A DNA stretch of 64,000 nucleotides from Streptomyces sp. WM6386 (GCF_000972385.1 NZ_JXTE01000001.1:1-64000), one strand, 5' to 3'; numbered from the stretch's first letter, positions 1 through 8,794 are shown. The notes: generated from the letters alone by a model not told the origin. Numbers and translations are program-made.

Positions 1-147
1 GTCGGCAACCCCCTCAAACTCTCCGACTCCCCCACCCACATCACCACCCCACCCCTCCTGGGCCAGCACACCGAAGAAATCCTCATCGGCGAACTCGGCG
101 TTCAGGAAGCGGAGTTGCCGCTCCTCAAGGCACAGGGCGTGATCTGA
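1..147 (+). CDS. CaiB/BaiF-family (class III) CoA-transferase, C-terminal end only
   Basis: The open frame runs from the first base to TGA at 145-147 and encodes the last 48 residues of a protein whose start lies outside the window. The tail has the usual end of class III CoA-transferases: a short PLKLSDSPTHI-like strand, a PPLLGQHTEEIL motif and a final helix ending shortly before the stop. This is the same ending architecture as the complete formyl-CoA transferase later in the window. The substrate cannot be read from this fragment. Its closeness to the oxalate genes makes a second oxalate or formyl CoA-transferase possible, but that is inference. Confidence 0.7.
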   Translation, partial: VGNPLKLSDSPTHITTPPLLGQHTEEILIGELGVQEAELPLLKAQGVI

Positions 148-248
148 CCGACGGCGGCCCGCGCCGCTTCCACTCCGTCCCGGGCGAGCCGCGACCGCTC
201 CCCGGGACGGTTTCCGTGAGTACCCGAACCGGAGTGAGGTAGCCCAGC

Positions 249-785
249 ATGTCGACACACGCATCCCGTATCGCCCCGCCCGTCGGCGACTCCGTCATCG
301 ACCGGCTCGTGGAGTCCAACCGCGCCTACGCCGCAGGGTTCGTGGACCCGGGCATGGGTGCCCGTCCGGTCCTGCGCGTGGCCGTCGTGGCGTGCATGGA
401 CGCCCGTATCGATCTGCACGCCGCGCTCGGCCTGCAACTCGGCGACTGCCACACCGTCCGCAACGCCGGCGGTGTGGTCACCGACGACACCATCCGCTCC
501 CTGACGATCAGTCAGCGAGCACTGGGCACCCGCAGTGTCGTCCTCATCCACCACACCGGCTGCGGTCTGCAGACGCTGACCGAGGAGTTCCGGCACGAGC
601 TGGAGATGGAGGTGGGGCAGCGACCGGCGTGGGCGGTGGAGGCCTTCCGGGACGTCGACCAGGACGTACGGCAGTCCATACGGCGCGTGCGTACCTCGCC
701 GTTCCTGCCGCACACCGACGACGTGCGCGGTTTCGTCTTCGACGTGACGTCGGGGCTGCTGCGGGAGATGGACGCGGGGTCCTGA
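249..785 (+). CDS. Beta-class carbonic anhydrase
   Basis: Predicted 178-residue cytoplasmic zinc enzyme interconverting CO2 and bicarbonate. The beta-class signature is present: ACMDARID supplies zinc ligand Cys49 and the Asp51/Arg53 dyad, RNAGG follows at 71-75, and HHTGCG supplies His102 and Cys105. Length fits the short actinobacterial plant-type enzymes. The ATG is preceded by a GGAGTGAGG ribosome-binding site. It lies between a CoA-transferase end and the oxalate/formate locus, whose decarboxylase and formate dehydrogenase both release CO2, so a role in handling that CO2 is plausible but inferred. No operator like those of the oxalate genes is seen directly upstream. Confidence 0.9.
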   Translation: MSTHASRIAPPVGDSVIDRLVESNRAYAAGFVDPGMGARPVLRVAVVACMDARIDLHAALGLQLGDCHTVRNAGGVVTDDTIRSLTISQRALGTRSVVLIHHTGCGLQTLTEEFRHELEMEVGQRPAWAVEAFRDVDQDVRQSIRRVRTSPFLPHTDDVRGFVFDVTSGLLREMDAGS

Positions 786-816
786 GCCGATCCAGGGGTC
801 GTGGGAGTATCCCGGC

Positions 817-1050
817 ATGCGCCTGACAGCTGACGGGGCCACGCCGATCCCGCGGTCGGTATGGGTGGAGGATCTCGAGACCGACGACGGCTACGCCTTC
901 GAGCTTGTTCGTCCCCACTTCCTCACCGCGGGTGATCGCATCGGGTTCGAGGGCGACATCCTCGTCGTGGTGCGGCCCTGCGAAGCCCGGCTGACGGCGG
1001 ACGGCAGCTGGTCCACTCGTTGCGGACCGGGAGTCGGAAGCCGCAGGTAG
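817..1050 (+). CDS. Small hypothetical protein
   Basis: A 77-residue frame starting 31 bases after the carbonic anhydrase stop, preceded by a weak GTGGGAG purine run. Codon use is GC-rich at third positions and the first 55 residues look like a soluble beta-rich domain (alternating hydrophobic stretches such as DILVVV). The last 15 residues are low complexity, so the true end or reading frame is less certain. No family is recognised. It may be co-transcribed with the carbonic anhydrase. Confidence 0.4.
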   Translation: MRLTADGATPIPRSVWVEDLETDDGYAFELVRPHFLTAGDRIGFEGDILVVVRPCEARLTADGSWSTRCGPGVGSRR

Positions 1051-1151
1051 GCGATCGGCGGGCGCGCTGTCCCGGTCCGCCCACCCGGCCCTCGCCCACC
1101 CGGCTCGCCCCTGCTCTCGAAGCTGGGCCGGCCTTGCCCCGTGCCCCGTCG

Positions 1152-1844
1152 TCACACGCCCCGGCCGGCCATCGCGGCGATCTGCTTGCAGTAGAAGTCG
1201 GTCGTGTTCGCGGTGTGCCGGCGCATGAGTTCCTCGGCGCCGTCGGGGTCGCCGCCGGCGATGGCCTCGATGATCAGGGCGTGCTCGCTCCAGGCGTCCG
1301 TGCCGCGGGGCTTGGCGATGGGCATGTAGTACCAGCGCACGCGCCGGTCCACCTGGGGGATGAGCTCGGCGAGGACCGCGTTGCGCGAGAGGTGGGTGAT
1401 GTGGGTATGGAGGGCGGCGTTCGCCTCCACGATGGCCCGGGCGTCGCCGGCCGCGAGCGCGGAGAGGCCGGTCTGCTGCAGTTCCCACAGCCGGGCGACG
1501 TCGGTGGGAGTGGCGTGCTGGGCGGCGCCGCGCGCGGAGTGGGTCTCCAGGACGGCCCGGACGCTGAGGAGTTGGGCGCACTCCTCGGCGGAGGGGGAGT
1601 GGACGAAGGCGCCCTGCGAGGGGCGCAGGTCGACCCAGCCGGCGGTGTGGAGTCGTTGGAGGGCTTCGCGGACGGGCTGACGGCTGACGCCGAGGTGCTC
1701 GGCGAGGTCGGCCTCGACGAGGTGCTGACCGGGGGTGAGCATGCCGTTGATGATCAGCTCGGTCAGGGCGTCGTATACCGCCTGGCGCAGCGGAGCGGGC
1801 CGGGCGATCGGGCCGCGGGCTGCCACGGTGGGTATCTCGGGCAT
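1152..1844 (-). CDS. GntR-family regulator, FCD (VanR-type) domain, copy 1
   Basis: Predicted 230-residue transcription factor. Residues about 12-80 form the winged helix-turn-helix with recognition segment HLGVSRQPVREALQRL, followed by an all-helical FCD ligand-binding domain with His/Asp residues typical of metal-assisted acid binding. The start was placed at the ATG behind a GAGGGAGAGGG ribosome-binding site; the longer upstream frame has none. It is divergent from the acyl-CoA-dehydrogenase-like gene, and the shared region carries two ATAC/GTAT operator-like elements (1892-1907 and 1991-2009), suggesting autoregulation. Two close paralogues are in this window (2894-3583 and 17034-17711). 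The ligand is unknown; oxalate, oxalyl-CoA or a related acid is the contextual guess. Confidence 0.9.
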   Translation of the reverse strand: MPEIPTVAARGPIARPAPLRQAVYDALTELIINGMLTPGQHLVEADLAEHLGVSRQPVREALQRLHTAGWVDLRPSQGAFVHSPSAEECAQLLSVRAVLETHSARGAAQHATPTDVARLWELQQTGLSALAAGDARAIVEANAALHTHITHLSRNAVLAELIPQVDRRVRWYYMPIAKPRGTDAWSEHALIIEAIAGGDPDGAEELMRRHTANTTDFYCKQIAAMAGRGV

Positions 1845-1891
1845 GGACCCTCTCCCTCGTTCGACCGCGGACGGTGAACCGCGCCTACGGG

Positions 1892-1907
1892 ATACTGAGT
1901 TTAGTAT
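1892..1907. promoter_or_regulatory. Operator-like inverted repeat, site a
   Basis: ATACT-N6-AGTAT inverted repeat 48 bases upstream of the first GntR gene. It shares the ATAC/GTAT core with sites b-f and is AT-rich within a very GC-rich region. FCD-type GntR proteins typically bind such GTATAC-like elements, so it is a candidate self-operator. No footprint evidence is available. Confidence 0.5.
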
Positions 1908-1990
1908 GCAATAGCCATTCCTGTGCGGCCTGTGTTGCGGACTCCCGGAAATTGCCTCGGCCCCACGTCTGGCGTCGACCAGTTGAGGGA

Positions 1991-2009
1991 TGCAAAATAC
2001 TGTATGCAA
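1991..2009. promoter_or_regulatory. Operator-like palindrome, site b
   Basis: A perfect ATAC-T-GTAT palindrome (1997-2005) flanked by TGCA on both sides. It lies 54 bases upstream of the GTG start of the acyl-CoA-dehydrogenase-like gene. It is one of the best matches to the element repeated through the oxalate locus and is probably bound by one or more of the GntR paralogues. Confidence 0.55.
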
Positions 2010-2062
2010 TCATTGTCCCCGCCTGACAGCGGACCGGACACCGCTCCTGAGGGGGTCACTCC

Positions 2063-2851
2063 GTGTCGTACCGCACCGCTCTCGCAGAAGTCCTCACCCG
2101 TGCCGTCGCACCCTGCGCCGAACTGACCGCCGCGGAAGGCAGGTTCCCCCGTGGCGCCGTGACGGCCCTCGGGGCCACCGGACTGCTGGGACTCACCGTC
2201 GCCACCGAGTTCGGCGGCGCCGGCCTCGGGCTGCCGGAAGCCGCCGAGGTGGTGGCGCGGACCGCGTGCGTCTGCCCCGCCACGGCGGCCGTGCTCCAGG
2301 CCCACTACACGGCGGTCGCCGTCATCGAGTCGTACGGCAATCCCTGGCTGCGCGGAGAGATCGCCGCCGGACGCCACCTCAGCAGCCTCGCCCTCGCCGA
2401 GGACGGCACGGGTGGGTACGGGCAGGAGGCCCAACTCCTCACGCCACGCTGCACCGCGGTCCGTTCCGGTGGCGTGGTCGCGCTGCGTGCGCGCAAACGC
2501 CAGGTGGTCGCGGCGGGGGAGGCCGACAGTTACCTCTGGTCCTCCCGCCCGCTCGGTGCACGGGACGGCCTGAGTCTCTGGGGGGTTCCGGCGCACGCCC
2601 CGGACCTGTTCGTCCCGGCCCGGCCGGACGCCGTGGGGCCGTCCGGCAGCGCGACCTCCACCGTGCTCGCCGATCCGGTGCTGGTGCCCGCCGACGCGCT
2701 GCTCGGCCAGGACGGCGGAGGGCTCGACATCGTGCTGCGCACGGTCCTGCCCTGGCTGCTGGAGCTGCGGGCCGCCGCCGGCGCGGACGGGCTGCGCCTC
2801 ACGGCCGCCGACCTGATGCGCCGGCCCGTCGACTCCCTCGCGCCGTCCTGA
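2063..2851 (+). CDS. Acyl-CoA dehydrogenase-like protein lacking the C-terminal domain
   Basis: A 262-residue protein starting at GTG behind a GAGGGGG ribosome-binding site. Residues 1-110 match the helical N-terminal domain of acyl-CoA dehydrogenases (TEFGGAGLGLPEAAEVVAR). Residues about 110-235 look like the middle beta domain. The C-terminal four-helix domain, which normally carries the catalytic Glu and part of the FAD site, is missing; family members are about 380 residues. No continuation is seen in another frame before the next gene, which begins 42 bases away. It could be a degenerate gene or a non-enzymatic partner. It is divergent from a GntR gene and has an operator-like site upstream, so it probably belongs to the same regulon. 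Confidence 0.75.
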   Translation: MSYRTALAEVLTRAVAPCAELTAAEGRFPRGAVTALGATGLLGLTVATEFGGAGLGLPEAAEVVARTACVCPATAAVLQAHYTAVAVIESYGNPWLRGEIAAGRHLSSLALAEDGTGGYGQEAQLLTPRCTAVRSGGVVALRARKRQVVAAGEADSYLWSSRPLGARDGLSLWGVPAHAPDLFVPARPDAVGPSGSATSTVLADPVLVPADALLGQDGGGLDIVLRTVLPWLLELRAAAGADGLRLTAADLMRRPVDSLAPS

Positions 2852-2893
2852 ACTCCCGCCCGGGGGAGACCCGTTCGGCGGGGGCCCGTGCGG

Positions 2894-3583
2894 TCAGTCC
2901 TGGCTCGAGCCGGACGCGATCTGCTTGCGGTAGAAGTCGCTCGTGCGCTCGGTGTGCTTGCGCATCACCTCGCCCGCGCGGTCCGCGTCGCCCTTGGCGA
3001 TGGCCTTGATGAGCTGGGTGTGCTCGTTCCAGGCCTCCTTGCCGCGGGGCTTGGCGATGGGGGTGTAGTACCAGCGCACCTTCTGGCCCACCTGCGCGAG
3101 CAGTTCGGCCAGGACGTCGTTGGCGGCCATGGAGGTGACGAAGGCGTGCAGGGCGGTGTTGGCCGCGACGAGGCGTTCGACGTCGCCCTCGGCGAGCGCG
3201 TCGACGCCTTCCTGCTGGAGCTCACCGAGGCGTTCGATGTCCTCGGGCTGTGCGTTCTGCGCGGCGAGCTGGGCCGAGTAGGTCTCCAGCACCGAGCGGA
3301 CGCCGAGGAGTTGGGCGGCCTCCTCCTCGGTGGGGGAGTGCACGAACGCGCCCTGGGCGGGGCGCAGGTCGACCCAGCCGGCGGTCTGCAGTCGCTGCAG
3401 GGCCTCGCGGACCGGCTGGCGGCTGACGCCGAGGTGCTCGGCGAGCTCGGCCTCGACCAGGTGCTGGCCGGGCTTGAGGGAGCCGTTGACGATCAGCTCG
3501 GTCAGGGCGTCGTACACGGCCTGGCGCAGTGGTGCCGGGCGGGCGACGCGCCGGGACGCTGCGGCCGTGAGTGCCTCGCGCAT
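2894..3583 (-). CDS. GntR-family regulator, FCD (VanR-type) domain, copy 2
   Basis: Predicted 229-residue paralogue of the regulator at 1152-1844, with an identical recognition segment (HLGVSRQPVREALQRL) and a nearly identical winged helix. The FCD domain is more divergent, so a different effector is possible. The ATG start was chosen because it aligns with the paralogues; an upstream TTG at 3622 lacks a ribosome-binding site. It is divergent from the formate dehydrogenase operon. Operator-like sites c (3660-3679) and d (3777-3796) lie between them. It most likely represses itself and the fds operon until an oxalate-derived signal appears. Confidence 0.9.
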   Translation of the reverse strand: MREALTAAASRRVARPAPLRQAVYDALTELIVNGSLKPGQHLVEAELAEHLGVSRQPVREALQRLQTAGWVDLRPAQGAFVHSPTEEEAAQLLGVRSVLETYSAQLAAQNAQPEDIERLGELQQEGVDALAEGDVERLVAANTALHAFVTSMAANDVLAELLAQVGQKVRWYYTPIAKPRGKEAWNEHTQLIKAIAKGDADRAGEVMRKHTERTSDFYRKQIASGSSQD

Positions 3584-3659
3584 GGTTGTCCCGTTCTGCC
3601 GCCGGGCCGACGGCTTTGCCAAGTGGTGGCCGCCGAGTGGGTTGCCGACGGCGGCTTCA

Positions 3660-3679
3660 GCATACAGGTTTTGGTATGC
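3660..3679. promoter_or_regulatory. Operator-like inverted repeat, site c
   Basis: GCATAC-N8-GTATGC inverted repeat 77 bases upstream of the second GntR start. Same ATAC/GTAT core as the neighbouring sites. Confidence 0.5.
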
Positions 3680-3776
3680 AACATGGTGTCGGCTGTTGGC
3701 TGTACGGCCGGGCTCGACCGAGGCTCCGGGCTCCCTTGCGGGCCGGAATCGGCACAGGCTTCTTTACGACTGTCGT

Positions 3777-3796
3777 CTGTATACAGAAGCCTGTAT
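3777..3796. promoter_or_regulatory. Operator-like double palindrome upstream of the formate dehydrogenase operon, site d
   Basis: CTGTATACAG is a perfect 10-base palindrome (3777-3786). Its right half forms a second inverted repeat, ATACAG-N4-CTGTAT, ending at 3796. It lies 65 bases upstream of the fdsG ATG. No convincing -35/-10 pair could be assigned nearby. It is the strongest candidate for GntR control of formate oxidation. Confidence 0.6.
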
Positions 3797-3860
3797 GAGG
3801 TATTGTCTCAGTCTCCTGCAACCCTCGCCGGGGACCCGTGTGACGGAAGGCGAAGCGATC

Positions 3861-4334
3861 ATGACGACCAGCGGGAGCGATGTGACGGTCGAGAGCGTGG
3901 TCCGGAGGGTGGTGGCCGATCACCGGGGTCAGCGCGGCGCGCTGCTGCCCGTACTGCACGCCGTACAGGCCGAGTTGGGTCATGTGCCACAGGAAGCGGT
4001 CCCGGTGCTCGCCGACGAGCTCAACCTCTCCAGGGCGGACGTCCACGGAGTCGTGACCTTCTACCACGACTTCCGCCGTGAGCCCGCGGGCCGCACCACG
4101 GTCCGCATCTGCCGCGCCGAAGCCTGCCAGGCGCTGGGCGCCGACCGCCTGGTGCGCTACACACGCGAGGCCGGACTCACCCTGGGCGAGACGACACCCG
4201 ACGGTTCCGTGACCGTCGAGCAGGTCTTCTGCCTGGGCAACTGCGCGCTGGGGCCGTCGGTGGAGGCGAACGGACGGCTGTACGGACGAGTGGGCCCGGC
4301 CCGGCTGGGCTCGATCCTCAACGGGACGGTCTGA
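3861..4334 (+). CDS. fdsG: NAD-dependent formate dehydrogenase gamma subunit (NuoE-like, [2Fe-2S])
   Basis: A 157-residue thioredoxin-fold electron-transfer subunit. Four cysteines in the NuoE/FdsG pattern (Cys84 and Cys89 as C-x4-C; Cys124 and Cys128 as C-x3-C) bind one [2Fe-2S] cluster. The ATG at 3861 has a GGAAGGCGAAG ribosome-binding site and gives the family's usual length. It is the first gene of fdsG-fdsB-fdsA-fdsD, with two bases to fdsB. In soluble Fds-type enzymes it helps pass electrons between the metal subunit and the FMN/NAD subunit. It lies downstream of operator-like site d. Confidence 0.92.
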   Translation: MTTSGSDVTVESVVRRVVADHRGQRGALLPVLHAVQAELGHVPQEAVPVLADELNLSRADVHGVVTFYHDFRREPAGRTTVRICRAEACQALGADRLVRYTREAGLTLGETTPDGSVTVEQVFCLGNCALGPSVEANGRLYGRVGPARLGSILNGTV

Positions 4335-4336
4335 TC

Positions 4337-5980
4337 ATGAACAACTCCTCCCCGGCCGGCATCCCGGTCGGCGCCCCGTCGCACTCCGCGACGACGGTCC
4401 ACGTCCCCCGCGACTCGGCGGCCAGGTCCGTCGGCGCCGACGAGGTCGCCGGCGCCCTCCAACGCGCCGCCGCACGCGGGGACTTCGCCATCGACGTCGT
4501 ACGCAATGGATCGCGCGGCATGCTCTGGCTGGAGCCGATGGTCGAGGTCGCCACGCCGCGGGGCCGTGTCGGCTACGGCCCGGTGACGCCCGAGGACGTC
4601 GACGGGCTCCTGGCCGCCGGCCTGCTCGACGGTGCGGACCACCCGCTGCGGCTCGGCCTCGTCGACGAACTGCCCTGGCTGGCCCGCCAGAACCGGGTCA
4701 CCTTCGCCAGAGTCGGCGTCATCGACCCCCTCTCGCCCCAGGACTACGTCGAGCACGGCGGCCTCCTCGGACTGCGCGCCGCCCTCGAACTCGCCCCCGC
4801 GGACGTGGTCGCCGAGGTCACCGGGTCCGGACTGCGCGGACGCGGCGGCGCCGGATTCCCGGCCGGTATCAAGTGGAAGACCGTGCTGGACTGCGCCGAC
4901 GAGCTGAAGTTCGTCTGCTGCAACGCCGACGAGGGCGACAGCGGGACCTTCGCCGACCGCATGGTCATGGAGGGCGACCCGTTCCTGCTCATCGAGGGCA
5001 TGACCATCGCCGCGCACGCGGTCGGCGCGAGCGAGGGTTACCTCTACATCCGCTCCGAGTATCCCGACGCGATCGCCACGATGCGCGAGGCGATCGAACT
5101 CGCCCGTGGACAAGGCTGGTTGGGCAAGGGGATCCTCGGCTCCGCGCTCGACTTCGACCTGCACGTACGCGTCGGGGCGGGCGCGTACATCTGTGGCGAG
5201 GAGACCTCCATGCTGGAGAGCCTGGAGGGCAAGCGCGGCATGGTCCGCGCGAAGCCGCCGATCCCGGCGATCGAGGGCCTGTTCGGCAAACCGACCGTGG
5301 TGAACAACGTGCTGACCCTCACCACCGTCCCCACGGTCCTCGCGAACGGCGCCAAGGCGTACCAGGACCTCGGCGTCGGCCGCTCCCGCGGCACCCAGGT
5401 CTTCCAGCTCGGCGGCAACATCGCCCGCGGCGGCATTGTGGAGACGGCCTTCGGCATCACCCTGCGCGAGCTGATCGAGGAGTACGGAGGCGGCACCCAC
5501 ACGGGCCGCCCGGTCCGTACCGTGCAGGTCGGTGGGCCGCTCGGGGCGTATCTGCCGGATTCGCTGTTCGATCTGCCGATGGACTACGAGGCGTTCGCCG
5601 AGGCCGGTGCGATGCTCGGGCACGGCGGGATCGTGGTCTTCGACGACACCGTCGACATGGCGGCCCAGGCCCGCTTCGCGATGGAGTTCTGCGCCGAGGA
5701 GTCCTGCGGCAAGTGCACTCCGTGCAGGGTCGGTTCGGTCCGTGGCGTCGAGGTGATCGACAAGATCGTCGCCGGTACGCACCGGGACGAGAACCTGGCC
5801 CTGCTGGAAGACCTCTGCGACCTGATGACCGACGGCTCGCTGTGCGCGATGGGCGGACTGACCCCGATGCCCGTGCGCAGCGCCCTGACCCACTTCCCCG
5901 ACGATTTCCACGGCGGCCGTCGGCTCCTGGAGATCCAACCCGTGAACGCCACTGGCGTGAGGACGGAGGGCACGGCATGA
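4337..5980 (+). CDS. fdsB: NAD-dependent formate dehydrogenase beta subunit (NuoF-like, FMN/NAD binding)
   Basis: A 547-residue diaphorase subunit. Residues 1-115 form a thioredoxin-like or linker region. A glycine-rich GRGGAGFP motif at 168-175 and the CNADEGDSGTFADR stretch build the FMN/NAD site, and ICGEETSMLESLEG follows. A [4Fe-4S] site is formed by Cys457, Cys460, Cys463 and Cys503. It would reduce NAD+ with electrons from formate. It follows fdsG by two bases and overlaps fdsA by an ATGA junction, which implies coupled translation. Confidence 0.93.
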   Translation: MNNSSPAGIPVGAPSHSATTVHVPRDSAARSVGADEVAGALQRAAARGDFAIDVVRNGSRGMLWLEPMVEVATPRGRVGYGPVTPEDVDGLLAAGLLDGADHPLRLGLVDELPWLARQNRVTFARVGVIDPLSPQDYVEHGGLLGLRAALELAPADVVAEVTGSGLRGRGGAGFPAGIKWKTVLDCADELKFVCCNADEGDSGTFADRMVMEGDPFLLIEGMTIAAHAVGASEGYLYIRSEYPDAIATMREAIELARGQGWLGKGILGSALDFDLHVRVGAGAYICGEETSMLESLEGKRGMVRAKPPIPAIEGLFGKPTVVNNVLTLTTVPTVLANGAKAYQDLGVGRSRGTQVFQLGGNIARGGIVETAFGITLRELIEEYGGGTHTGRPVRTVQVGGPLGAYLPDSLFDLPMDYEAFAEAGAMLGHGGIVVFDDTVDMAAQARFAMEFCAEESCGKCTPCRVGSVRGVEVIDKIVAGTHRDENLALLEDLCDLMTDGSLCAMGGLTPMPVRSALTHFPDDFHGGRRLLEIQPVNATGVRTEGTA

Positions 5981-8793
5981 GCCTTCTCAAGGAACCCGAC
6001 CACGGAACCCCGGAACAGCCCGGCCCGGCAACGGTGTCGGTGGAGATCGACGGTCTGGCGGTGAACGTCCCCGAGGGCACCTCGGTGATGCGCGCCGCGG
6101 CACAAGCAGGCGTCGACATACCCAAGCTGTGTGCCACCGACAGCCTGGAGGCGTTCGGCTCCTGCCGCCTGTGCGTGGTGGAGATCGACGGGCGGCGCGG
6201 CACTCCGGCGTCCTGCACCACCCCGTGCTCCGACGGGATGAAGGTGAGCACCCAGACACCGAAGGTGGAGAAGCTCCGCCAGGGCGTCATGGAGCTCTAC
6301 ATCTCCGACCACCCCCTGGACTGCCTCACCTGCCCCGCCAACGGCGACTGCGAACTCCAGGACATGGCAGGCGTGGTGGGCCTGCGGCAGGTCCGTTACG
6401 GCTACGAGGGCGAGAACCACCTCGACGCCGAGAAGGACACCTCCAACCCCTACTTCGACTTCGACCCCTCCAAGTGCATCGCCTGCTCCCGCTGCGTCCG
6501 CGCCTGCGGCGAGGTCCAGGGCACCTTCGCCCTCACCATCGAGGGCCGCGGCTTCGACTCCAAGGTCTCCCCAGGCGCCGGTGAGTCCTTCATGGACTCC
6601 GAGTGCGTCTCCTGCGGCGCCTGCGTCCAGGCCTGCCCGACGTCCACACTCCAGGAGCGCTCGGTCGTCGAACTCGGCATGCCGACAAGGTCGGTCGTGA
6701 CGACCTGCGCCTACTGCGGTGTCGGCTGCTCCTTCAAGGCCGAGCTGCGCGGCGACGAACTCGTGCGCATGGTGCCGTACAAGGACGGTGGCGCCAACGA
6801 GGGGCACTCCTGTGTGAAGGGCCGCTTCGCCTTCGGCTACGCCACCCACCCCGACCGCCAACTCAAGCCCATGGTCCGCGAAAGGATCACCGACCCCTGG
6901 CGGGAGGTCGAGTGGGACGAGGCGATCGGCACCGTCGCCCGGCGGATGCGTGAGCTCCAGGACCGGTACGGCACGAGCTCCGTCGGCGCCATCACCTCCT
7001 CGCGCTGCACCAACGAAGAGGTCTACGTCGTACAGAAGATGGTCCGCGCGGCCTTCGGCAACAACAACGTCGACACCTGCGCCCGCGTCTGCCACTCCCC
7101 GACGGGATACGGCCTCAAGCAGACCTTCGGCGAGTCGGCGGGCACCCAGGACTTCCGCTCGGTCGCAGAGGCCGATGTCATCATGGTGATCGGCGCCAAC
7201 CCCACCGACGGGCACCCGGTGTTCGCCTCCCGGATGAAGCGCCGGCTGCGCGAGGGTGCCGAGCTGATCGTCGTCGATCCGCGCCGCATCGACCTCGTAC
7301 GCTCGCCGCATGTCGAGGCCCGACACCACCTCCAGCTCCGGCCCAGCACCAACGTGGCCGTGGTCAACGCGATGGCCCACGTGGTCGTCACCGAGGGCCT
7401 GGTCGACCGGTCCTTCGTGGACGCCAGGTGCGAAGGCTTCGACGACTGGGCGGAGTTCGTCGCCCGACCGGAGAACAGCCCGGAAGCGGTGGAACCCGTC
7501 ACAGGCGTCCCGGCCGCCGAACTTCGCGCCGCCGCACGGCTGTACGCCGAAGCCCGCAACGGCGCCATCTACTACGGTCTCGGTGTCACCGAGCACAGCC
7601 AGGGCTCCACCATGGTCATGGGAATGGCCAACCTGGCGATGGCGTGCGGCAACATCGGCCGCGACGGCGTCGGCGTGAACCCGCTGCGAGGACAGAACAA
7701 CGTCCAGGGCTCCTGCGACATGGGCTCGTTCCCGCACGAGCTGCCCGGCTACCGGCATGTCTCCGACGACGCGGTACGCACCGTCTTCGAGAACCTCTGG
7801 GGCGGAACCCTCCTCGCGGAGCCGGGTCTTCGCATCCCCAACATGTTCGACGCGGCCATCGACGGAACCTTCCGCGGACTCTTCGTCCACGGCGAGGACA
7901 TCGCCCAGTCCGACCCCAACCTCCAGCACGTCACCGCCGCACTGGAGGCCATGGAACTCGTCGTCGTACAGGACCTGTTCCTCAACGAGACGGCCAAGTT
8001 CGCCCATGTCTTCCTGCCCGGGGCGTCGTTCCTGGAGAAGGACGGCACCTTCACCAACGCCGAACGCCGTATCAACCGGGTCCGCGCGGTCATGAAACCC
8101 AAGACGGGCAAACACGAGTGGCAGATCGTCAGCGAGATCGCCACCGCCATGGGCTATCCGATGGCCTACGACCATCCGAGCCGGATCATGGACGAGATCG
8201 CCTCGGTCACGCCGACGTTCACCGGCGTCTCCTTCGACCTCCTCGACAAGCTCGGCAGTGTCCAGTGGCCGTGCAACGAGGAGGCTCCGGAGGGGACGCC
8301 CATCATGCACGTGGACGAATTCGTGCGCGGCAAGGGCAAGTTCGTGGTCACGTCCTATGTGCCGACCAACGAGCGCAGCACCCGGCGTTTCCCGCTGGTC
8401 CTCACCACCGGACGGATCCTCAGCCAGTACAACGTCGGCGCGCAGACCCGGCGTACCGGCAATGTCGCCTGGCACCCCGAGGACATCCTGGAGCTGCACC
8501 CCCACGACGCCGAGGTCCGCGGGGTCAAGGGCGGCGACATGGTCACCCTGTCCAGCCGCGTCGGGCAGACGACCCTGCGCGCGGAGATCTCCGACCGGAT
8601 GCCGACCGGCGTCGTCTACACCACCTTCCACCACCCCGTGACCGGGGCCAACGTGGTGACCACGGAGAACTCCGACTGGGCCACCAACTGCCCCGAGTAC
8701 AAGGTGACCGCCGTCCAGGTGGGGCTCGCCCGCCCGGACCGGGCCGGCGACGGTGAAGCCGCACAGAACGACCTCGTGACGGTGGTGGACTGA
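5977..8793 (+). CDS. fdsA: NAD-dependent formate dehydrogenase alpha (catalytic) subunit, Mo/W-bis-MGD
   Basis: A 938-residue catalytic subunit oxidising formate to CO2. The N-terminal ferredoxin-like domain has Cys52, Cys63, Cys66 and Cys80. Next come a His-Cys [4Fe-4S] site (His112, Cys116, Cys119, Cys125) and two ferredoxin-type clusters (Cys167/170/173/177 and Cys210/213/216/220). The molybdopterin domain begins with CAYCGVGC, and Cys372 followed by His373 is the expected metal ligand and catalytic pair; it is Cys, not selenocysteine. The ATG overlaps the fdsB stop. No fdsC/fdhD-type sulfurtransferase gene is present here, although this class needs that activity, so it must be supplied elsewhere. 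Confidence 0.95.
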   Translation: MSLLKEPDHGTPEQPGPATVSVEIDGLAVNVPEGTSVMRAAAQAGVDIPKLCATDSLEAFGSCRLCVVEIDGRRGTPASCTTPCSDGMKVSTQTPKVEKLRQGVMELYISDHPLDCLTCPANGDCELQDMAGVVGLRQVRYGYEGENHLDAEKDTSNPYFDFDPSKCIACSRCVRACGEVQGTFALTIEGRGFDSKVSPGAGESFMDSECVSCGACVQACPTSTLQERSVVELGMPTRSVVTTCAYCGVGCSFKAELRGDELVRMVPYKDGGANEGHSCVKGRFAFGYATHPDRQLKPMVRERITDPWREVEWDEAIGTVARRMRELQDRYGTSSVGAITSSRCTNEEVYVVQKMVRAAFGNNNVDTCARVCHSPTGYGLKQTFGESAGTQDFRSVAEADVIMVIGANPTDGHPVFASRMKRRLREGAELIVVDPRRIDLVRSPHVEARHHLQLRPSTNVAVVNAMAHVVVTEGLVDRSFVDARCEGFDDWAEFVARPENSPEAVEPVTGVPAAELRAAARLYAEARNGAIYYGLGVTEHSQGSTMVMGMANLAMACGNIGRDGVGVNPLRGQNNVQGSCDMGSFPHELPGYRHVSDDAVRTVFENLWGGTLLAEPGLRIPNMFDAAIDGTFRGLFVHGEDIAQSDPNLQHVTAALEAMELVVVQDLFLNETAKFAHVFLPGASFLEKDGTFTNAERRINRVRAVMKPKTGKHEWQIVSEIATAMGYPMAYDHPSRIMDEIASVTPTFTGVSFDLLDKLGSVQWPCNEEAPEGTPIMHVDEFVRGKGKFVVTSYVPTNERSTRRFPLVLTTGRILSQYNVGAQTRRTGNVAWHPEDILELHPHDAEVRGVKGGDMVTLSSRVGQTTLRAEISDRMPTGVVYTTFHHPVTGANVVTTENSDWATNCPEYKVTAVQVGLARPDRAGDGEAAQNDLVTVVD

Positions 8794-8794
8794 G

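Noticed and set aside
3763..3806. A sigma-factor promoter for fdsG (TTTACG ... TATTGT)
   Set aside because: The spacing between these hexamers is too long and no other pair near site d fits, so only the operator-like element is reported.
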